Assembly (NCBI RefSeq): GCF_019052805.1
Contig: NZ_JAHQRJ010000002.1
Span: 646,080 to 710,079 of the forward strand
Source: Noviherbaspirillum sp. L7-7A
Lineage (GTDB): Bacteria; Pseudomonadota; Gammaproteobacteria; Burkholderiales; Burkholderiaceae_D
Length of the DNA: 64,000 nt
Reading direction: 5' to 3'
A program made the translations under genes and the position numbers. This document shows positions 7,727-15,114 of this stretch, piece after piece. Within the stretch, counting starts at the first letter, position 1. Every line of letters begins with the position of its first letter. A model generated the notes under the pieces. The model was given only the letters and a program-made list of their open reading frames with translations, did no database searches and was not told the origin of the DNA.

Positions 7727-9466
7727 ATGACAACACAATTACAAGCCTCCATCGGCCAGCATTCCGACCGCGGACGCAAGGAGATCAACCAGGACTTTCA
7801 CGGCGCGCAGATGCCCAAGGAGCCACTGCTTGCTACCAAGGGCATTGCGGTTGCGCTGGCCGATGGCATCAGCAGCAGCGATGTCAGCCAGATCGCTAGC
7901 CAGGCCGCGGTGACCAGCGTGCTGGAAGATTATTACTGTACCTCGGAAGCCTGGTCGGTGAAGACTTCGGTCGAGAAGGTGCTGGTGGCGACCAACTCCT
8001 GGCTGCATGCCCAGAGCCGGCAGGGCCAGCATCGCTATGACCCTGACCGTGGCTATGTCTGTACCCTGTCGGCCTTGGTGGTCAAGTCCGCCACCGCCTA
8101 CCTGTTCCATGTGGGCGACTCGCGCATCTACCAGCTGCGCGAGCGCCGGCTAGAGCAGCTCACCTGCGACCACCGACTGTGGGTGTCGCGCGAGACCAGC
8201 TACCTGAGCCGGGCGCTGGGGATGAACCAGCAGGTCGACATCGACTTCCACCAGCTGCAACTCGAAACGGGCGACCTGTTCATGCTGGCCACCGATGGCG
8301 TGTATGAGCATGTCGACGCTGAGTTTGTGTTCGCCGCGGTCGACAGCCATGGCGACGACCTCGACCACGCGGCGCGGCTGATTGTCGCCGAAGCGCTGCG
8401 CCGTGGCAGTGCCGACAACCTGACCGTGCAACTGGTGCGCATCGATGCGCTGCCGGCACCGGATGCCGGCGAGACGCTGCGCAAGCTCTCCGGCCTGGCG
8501 CCGGCGCCGGTGCTGGCCGCCCGCATGGACTTCGATGGCTATACCATCCTGCGCGAGGTGCGCGCCAGCAGCCGCAGCCATATCTATCTGGCGCAGGACA
8601 AGGAAACCGGCGAACTGCAGATCCTGAAGACGCCATCGGTCGATCGGCAGGGCGACCCGGCCTATCTGGAAAGCCTGCTAATGGAGGAGTGGATCGCGCG
8701 CCGGATCAATAATGCTCACGTGCTCAAGGCGGGCGCCCAGACCAGAAAGCGCAACTACCTGTATGTGGCCACCGAGTTCATCGAAGGACAGACGCTGGCG
8801 CAGTGGATGCGTGACAATCCCCGACCTGACCTGGCCACGGTGCGCGGCCTGGTCGGGCAGATCGCGCGCGGCCTGCTGGCCTTTCACCGCCTGGAGATGC
8901 TGCACCAGGACCTGCGCCCGGAAAACATCATGATCGACGCCTCCGGTACGGTAAAGATCATCGACTTCGGCTCGACCCGGGTTGCCGGCCTCACCGAAAC
9001 CGCAATGCGGCTGGAACGCGCCGAGATGCCAGGCACGGCGCAATATGCCGCGCCCGAATACTTCCTTGGTGAACGCGGCACGCCGCGCTCTGACCTGTAC
9101 TCGCTCGGGGTGATTGCCTATCAGCTGCTGACCGGGCGGCTGCCCTATGGCGCGCAGGTCGCCAAGGCGACTACCCGCGCAGCCCAGCGCAAACTGCAAT
9201 ACCGCTCGGTGCTGGACGACCAGCGCGATATACCCGCCTGGATCGACGAGACGCTGCGCCGCGCGCTGCAGCCGGATTCGCAGAAGCGCTATCAGGAATT
9301 GTCCGAATTCCTGTATGACCTGCATCATCCCAACAAGGCCTACCTGCACCGCGGCCATACGCCGCTGGTGGAGCGAAATCCGGTGCTGTTCTGGAAAGGC
9401 GTCTCGCTGGCGCTGGCGTTGGCCTTGCTGTTCATGACGGGATTTGTCGTGATCGGGGGAAGGTAG
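7727..9466 (+). CDS. PP2C phosphatase-Ser/Thr kinase fusion with C-terminal membrane anchor
   Basis: 579 residues from the ATG at 7727. The frame is open further upstream to 7541, but that part translates the GTAGGGTGCAATACCC repeat and is rejected. Residues 1-240 form a PP2C domain: VALADGIS (46-47), FHVGDSRIYQL (near 131), MLATDGVYE (190-191) and GSADNLTVQL (230-231) supply the metal-binding aspartates. Residues 270-540 form a Hanks-type kinase: Lys at 301 (QILK), HQDLRPEN (393-400, HQD instead of HRD), IDFGSTR (413) and YAAPEY. A single hydrophobic helix near 555-575 ends the protein, placing both domains in the cytoplasm at the membrane. A related kinase gene sits within the nirB-nasA region of Pseudomonas aeruginosa, so a role in nitrite/nitrate assimilation control is inferred; the target is unknown. 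Confidence 0.92.
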   Translation: MTTQLQASIGQHSDRGRKEINQDFHGAQMPKEPLLATKGIAVALADGISSSDVSQIASQAAVTSVLEDYYCTSEAWSVKTSVEKVLVATNSWLHAQSRQGQHRYDPDRGYVCTLSALVVKSATAYLFHVGDSRIYQLRERRLEQLTCDHRLWVSRETSYLSRALGMNQQVDIDFHQLQLETGDLFMLATDGVYEHVDAEFVFAAVDSHGDDLDHAARLIVAEALRRGSADNLTVQLVRIDALPAPDAGETLRKLSGLAPAPVLAARMDFDGYTILREVRASSRSHIYLAQDKETGELQILKTPSVDRQGDPAYLESLLMEEWIARRINNAHVLKAGAQTRKRNYLYVATEFIEGQTLAQWMRDNPRPDLATVRGLVGQIARGLLAFHRLEMLHQDLRPENIMIDASGTVKIIDFGSTRVAGLTETAMRLERAEMPGTAQYAAPEYFLGERGTPRSDLYSLGVIAYQLLTGRLPYGAQVAKATTRAAQRKLQYRSVLDDQRDIPAWIDETLRRALQPDSQKRYQELSEFLYDLHHPNKAYLHRGHTPLVERNPVLFWKGVSLALALALLFMTGFVVIGGR

Positions 9467-9883
9467 CTCACACAGCCCGCTACCAGTCCCAAGCAGGGAT
9501 CGGCAACGGATAGGTACCGACTCGACTCGACTCGACGTCCTGCGCTATGTATGCATCAGGCTCGTCGTTGCCGGGGCCAGATTTCATTTCTTTTCATTCG
9601 TTTTGTTGCCTTCTATTGTGTCCTGAAGATCCTCAGAGTGAATTTCCGGTTTTCGATGCAACTTATACTTCCAACTGAGCACGAGTGAAGCCCTGGCGCG
9701 CCGGCACATCAGGTGCGGTTCCTTGCCGGGGTTCGTAGTTTCACCACGTCGCAGCTCCCTTTCGAAAACGTCGAACACCTTCCTTCAGGGCCATGGGCTG
9801 CCGACACGAAGTTGCAGAGCGTTTCAGTCGCAGAATGCGCTGGGGAAGCCGGACGCCTGTTCGCGTTCTACAAAGGAGAAGCA
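9467..9883. other. Intergenic region with short CGACT tandem repeat
   Basis: About 420 bases without a convincing gene. It holds three copies of a CGACT pentamer at 9519-9536 and an AT-richer patch around 9580-9680 that could carry the promoter of the downstream lipoprotein gene. Reading frames here lack support. Confidence 0.5.
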
Positions 9884-10648
9884 ATGAAGAAGAAATCGCG
9901 GGTTGCCGGGGCTTGTCCTGGCGTTCTCGGCGCTCGCCATGTTTTCCGGTTGCGCCAGCGTGAATAATGTGGAAGATGTTACCGTCGACAAGTTCCCATA
10001 CCAGGCTAAGCATTTTTCTTCTCAGCGTCTTTCGCCCTCGCTTGCGAGAAAGCTTCCCGTTCCACCGTCAGAGCCTGCTGCGGCGAAGCTCGTCGTCGTG
10101 GGGAAACAACCGCGGAAGGCAGCGACGGGAAGAAGGAAAGCTGGACTTCGGAAATCACGTCCATGAATGCGGGCCAGGGCCTTGTTCAGAAAATGGAGGA
10201 GGAGTCGAACAACGGGATTCCCTATTTGCTGACCTATAGCCTGACCTACCTCGGGTTCCTTGATCTCAGATGGCAGCATGTGCCATTGCGCAGCCACACA
10301 ACCAGGATGATGTCCGGGGTCGACGACATCAGTCGTTTCGATCCGCTGCCGCTGTCAGGCAGCAGGGAAGCGGTGATCGAGTATAGAAGCGGCACCGAAG
10401 CGCAAACCGTTAACTTTATTCCCGTTCGGAGCATGTGCAAGGCGACGAAGACCATGCAGGCAAGCGCGTTGCATGCCAAGCTCGTCGGTATGGCAATCGA
10501 GCTGGAATGCACGAATATTATGAACAACGTACTTCAAAGCCGGCGCAAGTGGGTGTTCCTGAGGGAATATGGCACTGCCATACTGATGGAAACGGCGTCC
10601 AGCGCGTTCAAAAAGACTTTTCGCATCATTGATGTAAAAGCGTTATAA
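9884..10648 (+). pseudogene. Lipoprotein of unknown function, broken by two compensating frameshifts
   Basis: An ATG at 9884 with a very strong ribosome site (AAAGGAGAAGCA) starts MKKKSR but then runs out of frame. Removing one G from the GGG run at 9900-9902 gives MKKKSRLPGLVLAFSALAM followed by FSGCAS, a lipoprotein signal with the lipidated Cys at residue 23. That frame stops at 10166. From about 10104 the original frame resumes (GETTAEGSDGKKESW, then MNAGQGLVQKMEEE) to 10648; adding one G in the GGGG run near 10100 joins them. The rebuilt product would be about 254 residues. Its C-terminal part (SYSL-rich, KWVFLREYGTAILMETASS) matches no family I recognise. Either the gene is decaying or the assembly has two homopolymer errors. 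As written, frames 9903-10166 (TTG start) and 10163-10648 (ATG start) could be made separately. Confidence 0.6.
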
Positions 10649-10686
10649 GCCGACGTGGGAACTAGCTGAAAAGATGCAATAAAAAA

Positions 10687-10713
10687 AGCGGGCTTCCGAG
10701 GAAGCCCGCTTTT
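10687..10713. terminator. Bidirectional terminator between convergent genes
   Basis: AGCGGGCTTCC and GGAAGCCCGCT form an 11-bp stem, with an A-run on the left and TTTT on the right, so it can stop transcription from both sides. It sits between the plus-strand lipoprotein gene and the minus-strand OFA transporter gene. Confidence 0.9.
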
Positions 10714-10721
10714 CCTGCAAC

Positions 10722-10735
10722 CTGACCGCGGTCAG
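10722..10735. promoter_or_regulatory. Palindrome CTGACCGCGGTCAG
   Basis: Perfect 14-base palindrome 14 bases beyond the stop of the OFA transporter gene. It shares the core TGACCGCGGT with a second palindrome upstream of the same gene at 12350-12363. Possible operator; binding protein unknown. Confidence 0.35.
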
Positions 10736-10748
10736 GGCGTATCGAACA

Positions 10749-12062
10749 TCAGGTGGCGGCCGCCGCAGCGTTCTCCCGCATCATCAGGCTCTTGGAGAAG
10801 CTGACATGCTTGGCCAGGACCGGGCGCAGCATCATGATAGCCAAGAAGGCGGCTGTCAGGTCCATCAGCGCCACGGTGTAGAGCACGGTGGACCAGGTGC
10901 CGGTGGCTTCCATCATCAGGTTACCCAACGGGACGAACAGCGCGCCGATACCCTTGGCGGTGTAGAGCACGCCGTAGATTTTGCCTATGTGCTTGGTGCC
11001 GAAGGCGTCGCCGGCCAGGGCCGAGAACAGCGAGTAGACTTCGCCCCAGGCCAGGAACACCACGCCGGACAGGATCAGGAAGGCCCATGGGTTGCTGCCG
11101 AAGTAGCCCAGCGCGATGATGCCGAGGCCTTCGAGAGTGAACGCGATCACCATGGTCTTTTCGCGGCCGATGTTATCCGAGATCCAGCCAAACAGCGGAC
11201 GGGATACGCCATTCATGATGCGGTCCAGCATCAGGGCCAGCGGCAGCGCGGCCATCACGAAGAAGTGCAGGTCGACCTGGAATTCCTTGACGCCCAGGTC
11301 CTTGGCGATCACGCCCAGCTGGGCCACGGCCATCATGCCGCCGGTGACGACCAGGATGAACATCACGAACATCAGCCAGAACAGCTTGGTCGACAGCGCT
11401 TCCTTCAGAGTGTAGTCGCGGGTAGCCTGGGTCAGCTTGGACGAAGCCTTGACTTCGCTTTTGCTCGGCGAGCGCAGGAACCAGGCGGCGATGAAGGCCA
11501 GCGAGCCCTGCAGGATGCCGAAGAACAGGAAGGTGTGCTGGAAGCCCGAGGACTCGATCATGGCTGCGATCGGCAGGATAGTGGCGGCAGAGCCGGCGCC
11601 GTAACCACCGGCGGTCAGGCCCACGGCCAGGCCGCGGCGGTCCGGGAACCACTTCAGCGCATTGTTGATGCAGGTGGAGTAGATCGAGCCGACGCCGATG
11701 CCGCCCAAGGCAGCGCCGACATAAAAGCCCAGCAGGCTGGTGGCTTGGGAATTGACGATCCAGGCACAGCCTATCATCACGGCGCCGAAGGCAACCATCA
11801 CGCGGGGGCCGAACTTGTCGATGAAGTGACCTTCAATTGGCGCCAGCCAGGTCTGCACCAGCACGAACAGGGTAAAGGCGATCTGGATCTCGGCACGCGC
11901 CCAGCCGAACTTGTCCTGGATCTCCGGAACGAACAGGGTCCATGCGTACTGGATGTTGGCGGTGGCAATCATGCAGACCACGCCGACGATGAGCTGTATC
12001 CAGCGGGTCTTGTCGGAAGTGGCGGGGAGCGGGCGTTGCGCGTTCAGGGTAGCTTGGCTCAT
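10749..12062 (-). CDS. OFA-family major facilitator transporter (oxalate/formate antiporter-like)
   Basis: 437 residues, about 12 membrane segments, the normal length. The start MSQATLNAQRPLPATSDKTR is followed by WIQLIVGVVCM. Family features include YAWTLFVPEIQDKFGW after helix 1, DKFGPRVMVAFGAV in the helix 2-3 loop, GIGVGSIYSTCINNALKWFP and DRRGLAVGLTAGGYGAGSA. OFA proteins (OxlT-like) exchange dicarboxylates or monocarboxylates such as oxalate and formate; many paralogues have unknown substrates. No oxalate decarboxylase or formyl-CoA transferase gene is near, so the substrate is open. It is transcribed alone, ends at a bidirectional terminator and has palindromes on both sides that may be operators. 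Confidence 0.85.
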   Translation of the reverse strand: MSQATLNAQRPLPATSDKTRWIQLIVGVVCMIATANIQYAWTLFVPEIQDKFGWARAEIQIAFTLFVLVQTWLAPIEGHFIDKFGPRVMVAFGAVMIGCAWIVNSQATSLLGFYVGAALGGIGVGSIYSTCINNALKWFPDRRGLAVGLTAGGYGAGSAATILPIAAMIESSGFQHTFLFFGILQGSLAFIAAWFLRSPSKSEVKASSKLTQATRDYTLKEALSTKLFWLMFVMFILVVTGGMMAVAQLGVIAKDLGVKEFQVDLHFFVMAALPLALMLDRIMNGVSRPLFGWISDNIGREKTMVIAFTLEGLGIIALGYFGSNPWAFLILSGVVFLAWGEVYSLFSALAGDAFGTKHIGKIYGVLYTAKGIGALFVPLGNLMMEATGTWSTVLYTVALMDLTAAFLAIMMLRPVLAKHVSFSKSLMMRENAAAAAT

Positions 12063-12551
12063 TTTGCGCTCCCCATCACGCCGGATGCGGCGACTGCGAA
12101 GTCAAAGGTGTCAAACCAGCGCAGCGAGCCCGCGCCTCGAAAGGATGTTGCCTCAAGCATTTTTGTCTCCGTTAATCGTGTTGATGTTTGCTTGCTCGTC
12201 CCGGCCTTTTGACTGCGCCGTGAACGACCATCTTTCTTATAGATTTTGATTACCTTTCTTCAAGACCCTTGGCCTGGCAACGACCGGGCTCCAAGGATCT
12301 GTCTGTGCGGTAGGTGAGACGATTGTGGAAGAACGACTTTTCACTATCCTTGACCGCGGTTAAGTTTTGAAAATTTGTGGTGACGGCTTGATATCTCGTC
12401 AGGAGGGGGACAAACAGCCGCTTTGGCAGGTGCGTAGAGCGCAGCGACCGGCTTTGTTGCGCCATGTTGACGTGCCAGTCAGCGCAGGCTTGCACCGGCC
12501 GCAGACCCATGGCGGTCGCGGCCCGAGGACCAGCGCCGCAGCCGTTCCGGC
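12063..12551. other. Intergenic region upstream of the OFA transporter
   Basis: About 490 bases between the OFA gene start and the SDR gene end. It contains the palindrome at 12350-12363 and probably the OFA promoter. Small reading frames here show no family features. Confidence 0.5.
12350..12363. promoter_or_regulatory. Palindrome TTGACCGCGGTTAA, candidate operator
   Basis: Near-perfect palindrome about 290 bases upstream of the OFA transporter start, sharing TGACCGCGGT with the palindrome just behind that gene. Two related sites flanking one gene suggest a dedicated regulator; none is encoded next door. Confidence 0.4.
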
Positions 12552-13535
12552 CTACCTGCCCGTGAGCATGCGCAGCAGGTCCAGCGGGCCGGTCCAGTGG
12601 GTGACGACCTCGGTGTAAGGGCTGTGCCGGAAGGTCGGCCCGCTGCGCGGCTCGCTTTCCTGCAGGCTGCCATCGCGGGCGGAGGCAAACAGGTTACCGC
12701 TGTGCTCGCGCAGGTCCTTCTCATTGCGTTGCTGCAGACCGACTGCAAGGTTGCGGGTCACCATGTCGGCAATGCCGGGCGCGAGCTGGGCTAGCGACGA
12801 GCCAGCCACCGCCGGTTCTCCCGCGAAGATGTCGCGCACCGGATGCTGCGCCGCATGCAGGATCGCGTCGGCCACCACCCGCGGCGCATACACCGGGGGC
12901 GGCAGGTCGGGCTTCATGGCCAAGTAGTTGCGGGCATGCAGGGCCAGCATGCTGTTGACTGATGCCGGCTTGATCAGGGTGAAGGAAACTGGCTCGCCCG
13001 CATGCTGGCTTTCCATGCGTAACGCATTAATAAATCCCTTGACCGCATGCTTGGATGCGCAGTACATCCCCTGCAGCGGCACGCTTAGGTCCGACAGCAT
13101 GCTGCCCACGGTGACGATGGCGCCGCCGTGCTCGCGCAGATGCTTCCTGGCGGTGAGCGCGCCATGCACTACGCCCCAGAAGTTGGTGTCGAACAGCCGC
13201 CGGTTCTCTTCCATCGTCGGCTGGTCGAGCAGGCCGAACAGGGAAACGCCGGCATTGTTGACCCAGGTATCGAACTGGCCGAAATGGGCCAGCGCGCGGT
13301 CGGCCACATGCTGGACCTCGGCTTCCAAGCCGACATCGGCGGCAACAGCTATCGCGTCATGCCCCTGCTGCCTGAACTCCTCGGTCAGGGTCTCCAGGGC
13401 CGAGGCGTCGCGCGACACCAGCACCAGCCGGGCGCCACGGCGGGCCGCGGCGCGGGCGGTGGCCAGGCCGATGCCGCTGCTGGCGCCGGTAATGACCATG
13501 ACCTGTTGAGAAAGGGGTTTAAGTGACGGTCGCAT
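12552..13535 (-). CDS. Short-chain dehydrogenase/reductase
   Basis: 327 residues from the ATG at 13535, which has AGGAG seven bases upstream; the frame runs on to 13565 without a better site. Classical SDR motifs: TGASSGIG (nucleotide binding), NNAGVS, and YCASKHAVKG with the Tyr-X3-Lys pair. The Rossmann domain fills about residues 1-260; the rest is a C-terminal extension of about 70 residues typical of a bacterial SDR subgroup often annotated only as oxidoreductase. Substrate unknown. A tiny hydrophobic frame lies 77 bases upstream on the same strand. Confidence 0.9.
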   Translation of the reverse strand: MRPSLKPLSQQVMVITGASSGIGLATARAAARRGARLVLVSRDASALETLTEEFRQQGHDAIAVAADVGLEAEVQHVADRALAHFGQFDTWVNNAGVSLFGLLDQPTMEENRRLFDTNFWGVVHGALTARKHLREHGGAIVTVGSMLSDLSVPLQGMYCASKHAVKGFINALRMESQHAGEPVSFTLIKPASVNSMLALHARNYLAMKPDLPPPVYAPRVVADAILHAAQHPVRDIFAGEPAVAGSSLAQLAPGIADMVTRNLAVGLQQRNEKDLREHSGNLFASARDGSLQESEPRSGPTFRHSPYTEVVTHWTGPLDLLRMLTGR

Positions 13536-13611
13536 CGATTGCTCCTGTTGGCGCCTCTTGGCCATGCATGAACACGGGCTGACTGCATCCCGGCGCCGTT
13601 GTTCCCCGCGC

Positions 13612-13740
13612 CTAGCCTGCCGTGAAGTAGAGCAGCACCGGCACCAGCAGGGCGCCGATCATGCCTGCCCGCATCAGCGTATGGGACCGCCTGATCCGGG
13701 TGTAGCGGGAATACCTGTCTTTTTGTGAAGCGTTGTACAC
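13612..13740 (-). CDS. Possible 42-residue hydrophobic peptide
   Basis: A GTG at 13740 opens a frame ending in MRAGMIGALLVPVLLYFTAG before a TAG. The last 20 residues would make one membrane helix; the first half is basic. An ATG at 13674 could instead give only those 20 residues. There is no clear ribosome site. It lies upstream of the SDR gene on the same strand and could be its leader, a small membrane peptide or a gene remnant. Confidence 0.25.
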   Translation of the reverse strand: MYNASQKDRYSRYTRIRRSHTLMRAGMIGALLVPVLLYFTAG

Positions 13741-13998
13741 GATGAATTCGCTATAAATAATTGATCAAGCTCACAGTGTGCCGGCCGGGTCAGGAGCTGG
13801 CATTGATGGGGGTCATCATTCGCGAATACAATGCCGCACTGGCGCCGTGGAACACGGCCCTTGTCGGCGCATCCAGTCAAGTGCGCCTGACCGCGCGACG
13901 CTGGCCCCGGCTACGGCCGGAACCTGGCAAGACACACCTGCCGCGTTAGCGCGATCCACCCGACCCGACCATCAACGCCTTTTCCGCCGCTGTTACCC

Positions 13999-15114
13999 AT
14001 GACCCCACGCCTAACGCTGGCCCTGCTCTGTCTTTGCCTCTTCACCGCGGCCGCGCCGGCACAGGATGCGCCGCTGATCAAGCTCAGCCCCGCGCAGGCC
14101 AGCGCCGCCGGCATTGCCTATGGCCGCGTCGAAGAAGCCGGCGCCGACGGCGAGGCGATGCGCCTGGCCGGCAGTGTGGTGTTTCCGGTGCAGGCGCTGG
14201 AAGTGGTCAGCGCGCCGGCCGCCGGCGTGGTGCAGGAGGTGGCGGCGGCGCCGATGCAGGCCGTCGCCGCCGGCGCCGTCCTGGCGCGGCTGTTCAGCCC
14301 GCAGTTCCTGGAATGGCAGCGTGAATACGTGCAGCTGGCCACCCAGGAGCGTCTGGCCGCCGACAAGCTGGCGCGCGACGAGACGCTGCACCGCGAAGGC
14401 ATCATTGCGCTGAGCCGGCTGCAGGATGCCCGCAATGCCCAGGTGCAGGCGCGGGTGGCGGCGCAGGAGCGGGCGCAGCTGCTGCGCCTAGCCGGCATGA
14501 ACGAGGCCGGACTGCGGGCGCTGGCATCGAAGCAGGCGCTGTCGGCCACCATGCCGGTGGCGGCCCGGCAGGCCGGCATCGTGCTGGAATTGCTGGCGAT
14601 GCCTGGCCAGCAGGTCGAGGCCGGCGCGCCGCTGGCAAGGCTGGCCCGGGCCGGCGAGCTGGCGCTGGAACTGCAGGCCACGCGGGGCCAGGCCGACCGC
14701 ATCCGCCCGGGCGACGCAGTCGAGGTTGAAGGCTGCCCGCGCCCCGGCAAGATCAGCGCCCTCAGTCCGCAGATGAATGCGGCCAGCCAGGCAGTGCTGG
14801 TGCGCGCCGAACTGCCGCAGGCCGCGCAATGCCTGCGGCCCAACCAGTACATCGATGCCGTCGTGCGCACCCGCGGCGTGCGCGGCGGCCTGGCCGTGCC
14901 CAGCGCGGCGCTGCTGCGCCTGGATGCCGGCGACTACCTGATGCTGCGCGAAGCCGACGGCGTGCGGCCGGTTCGGGTCATGGTGCTCTCGCGCGGCGAC
15001 GAGCGCAGCTTGGTGCGCGCCGGGCTCAAGCCCGGCAGCGAGGTCGCGGTGCAGGGCATGGTGGCCCTGAAGGGCATGTGGATGGGGCTGGGCGGCCAGG
15101 GCGAGGGGAAGTGA
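13999..15114 (+). CDS. Periplasmic adaptor (membrane fusion protein) of heavy-metal RND efflux
   Basis: 371 residues with an N-terminal signal peptide cut near APAQDAP. The order is that of CusB/CzcB adaptors: lipoyl half (VSAPAAGVVQEVAAAPMQAV), alpha-helical hairpin (about 100-170), second lipoyl half, beta-barrel and membrane-proximal domain. It would link the inner membrane pump encoded next to the outer membrane channel encoded two genes later. The stop overlaps the next start as ATGA. Metal-binding Met or His clusters are not obvious at the N-terminus, so the metal is not predictable from this subunit. Confidence 0.88.
   Translation: MTPRLTLALLCLCLFTAAAPAQDAPLIKLSPAQASAAGIAYGRVEEAGADGEAMRLAGSVVFPVQALEVVSAPAAGVVQEVAAAPMQAVAAGAVLARLFSPQFLEWQREYVQLATQERLAADKLARDETLHREGIIALSRLQDARNAQVQARVAAQERAQLLRLAGMNEAGLRALASKQALSATMPVAARQAGIVLELLAMPGQQVEAGAPLARLARAGELALELQATRGQADRIRPGDAVEVEGCPRPGKISALSPQMNAASQAVLVRAELPQAAQCLRPNQYIDAVVRTRGVRGGLAVPSAALLRLDAGDYLMLREADGVRPVRVMVLSRGDERSLVRAGLKPGSEVAVQGMVALKGMWMGLGGQGEGK

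Noticed and set aside
10806..12212. 468-codon plus-strand frame opposite the OFA transporter
   Set aside because: Antisense shadow; the minus-strand frame has a full MFS pattern.
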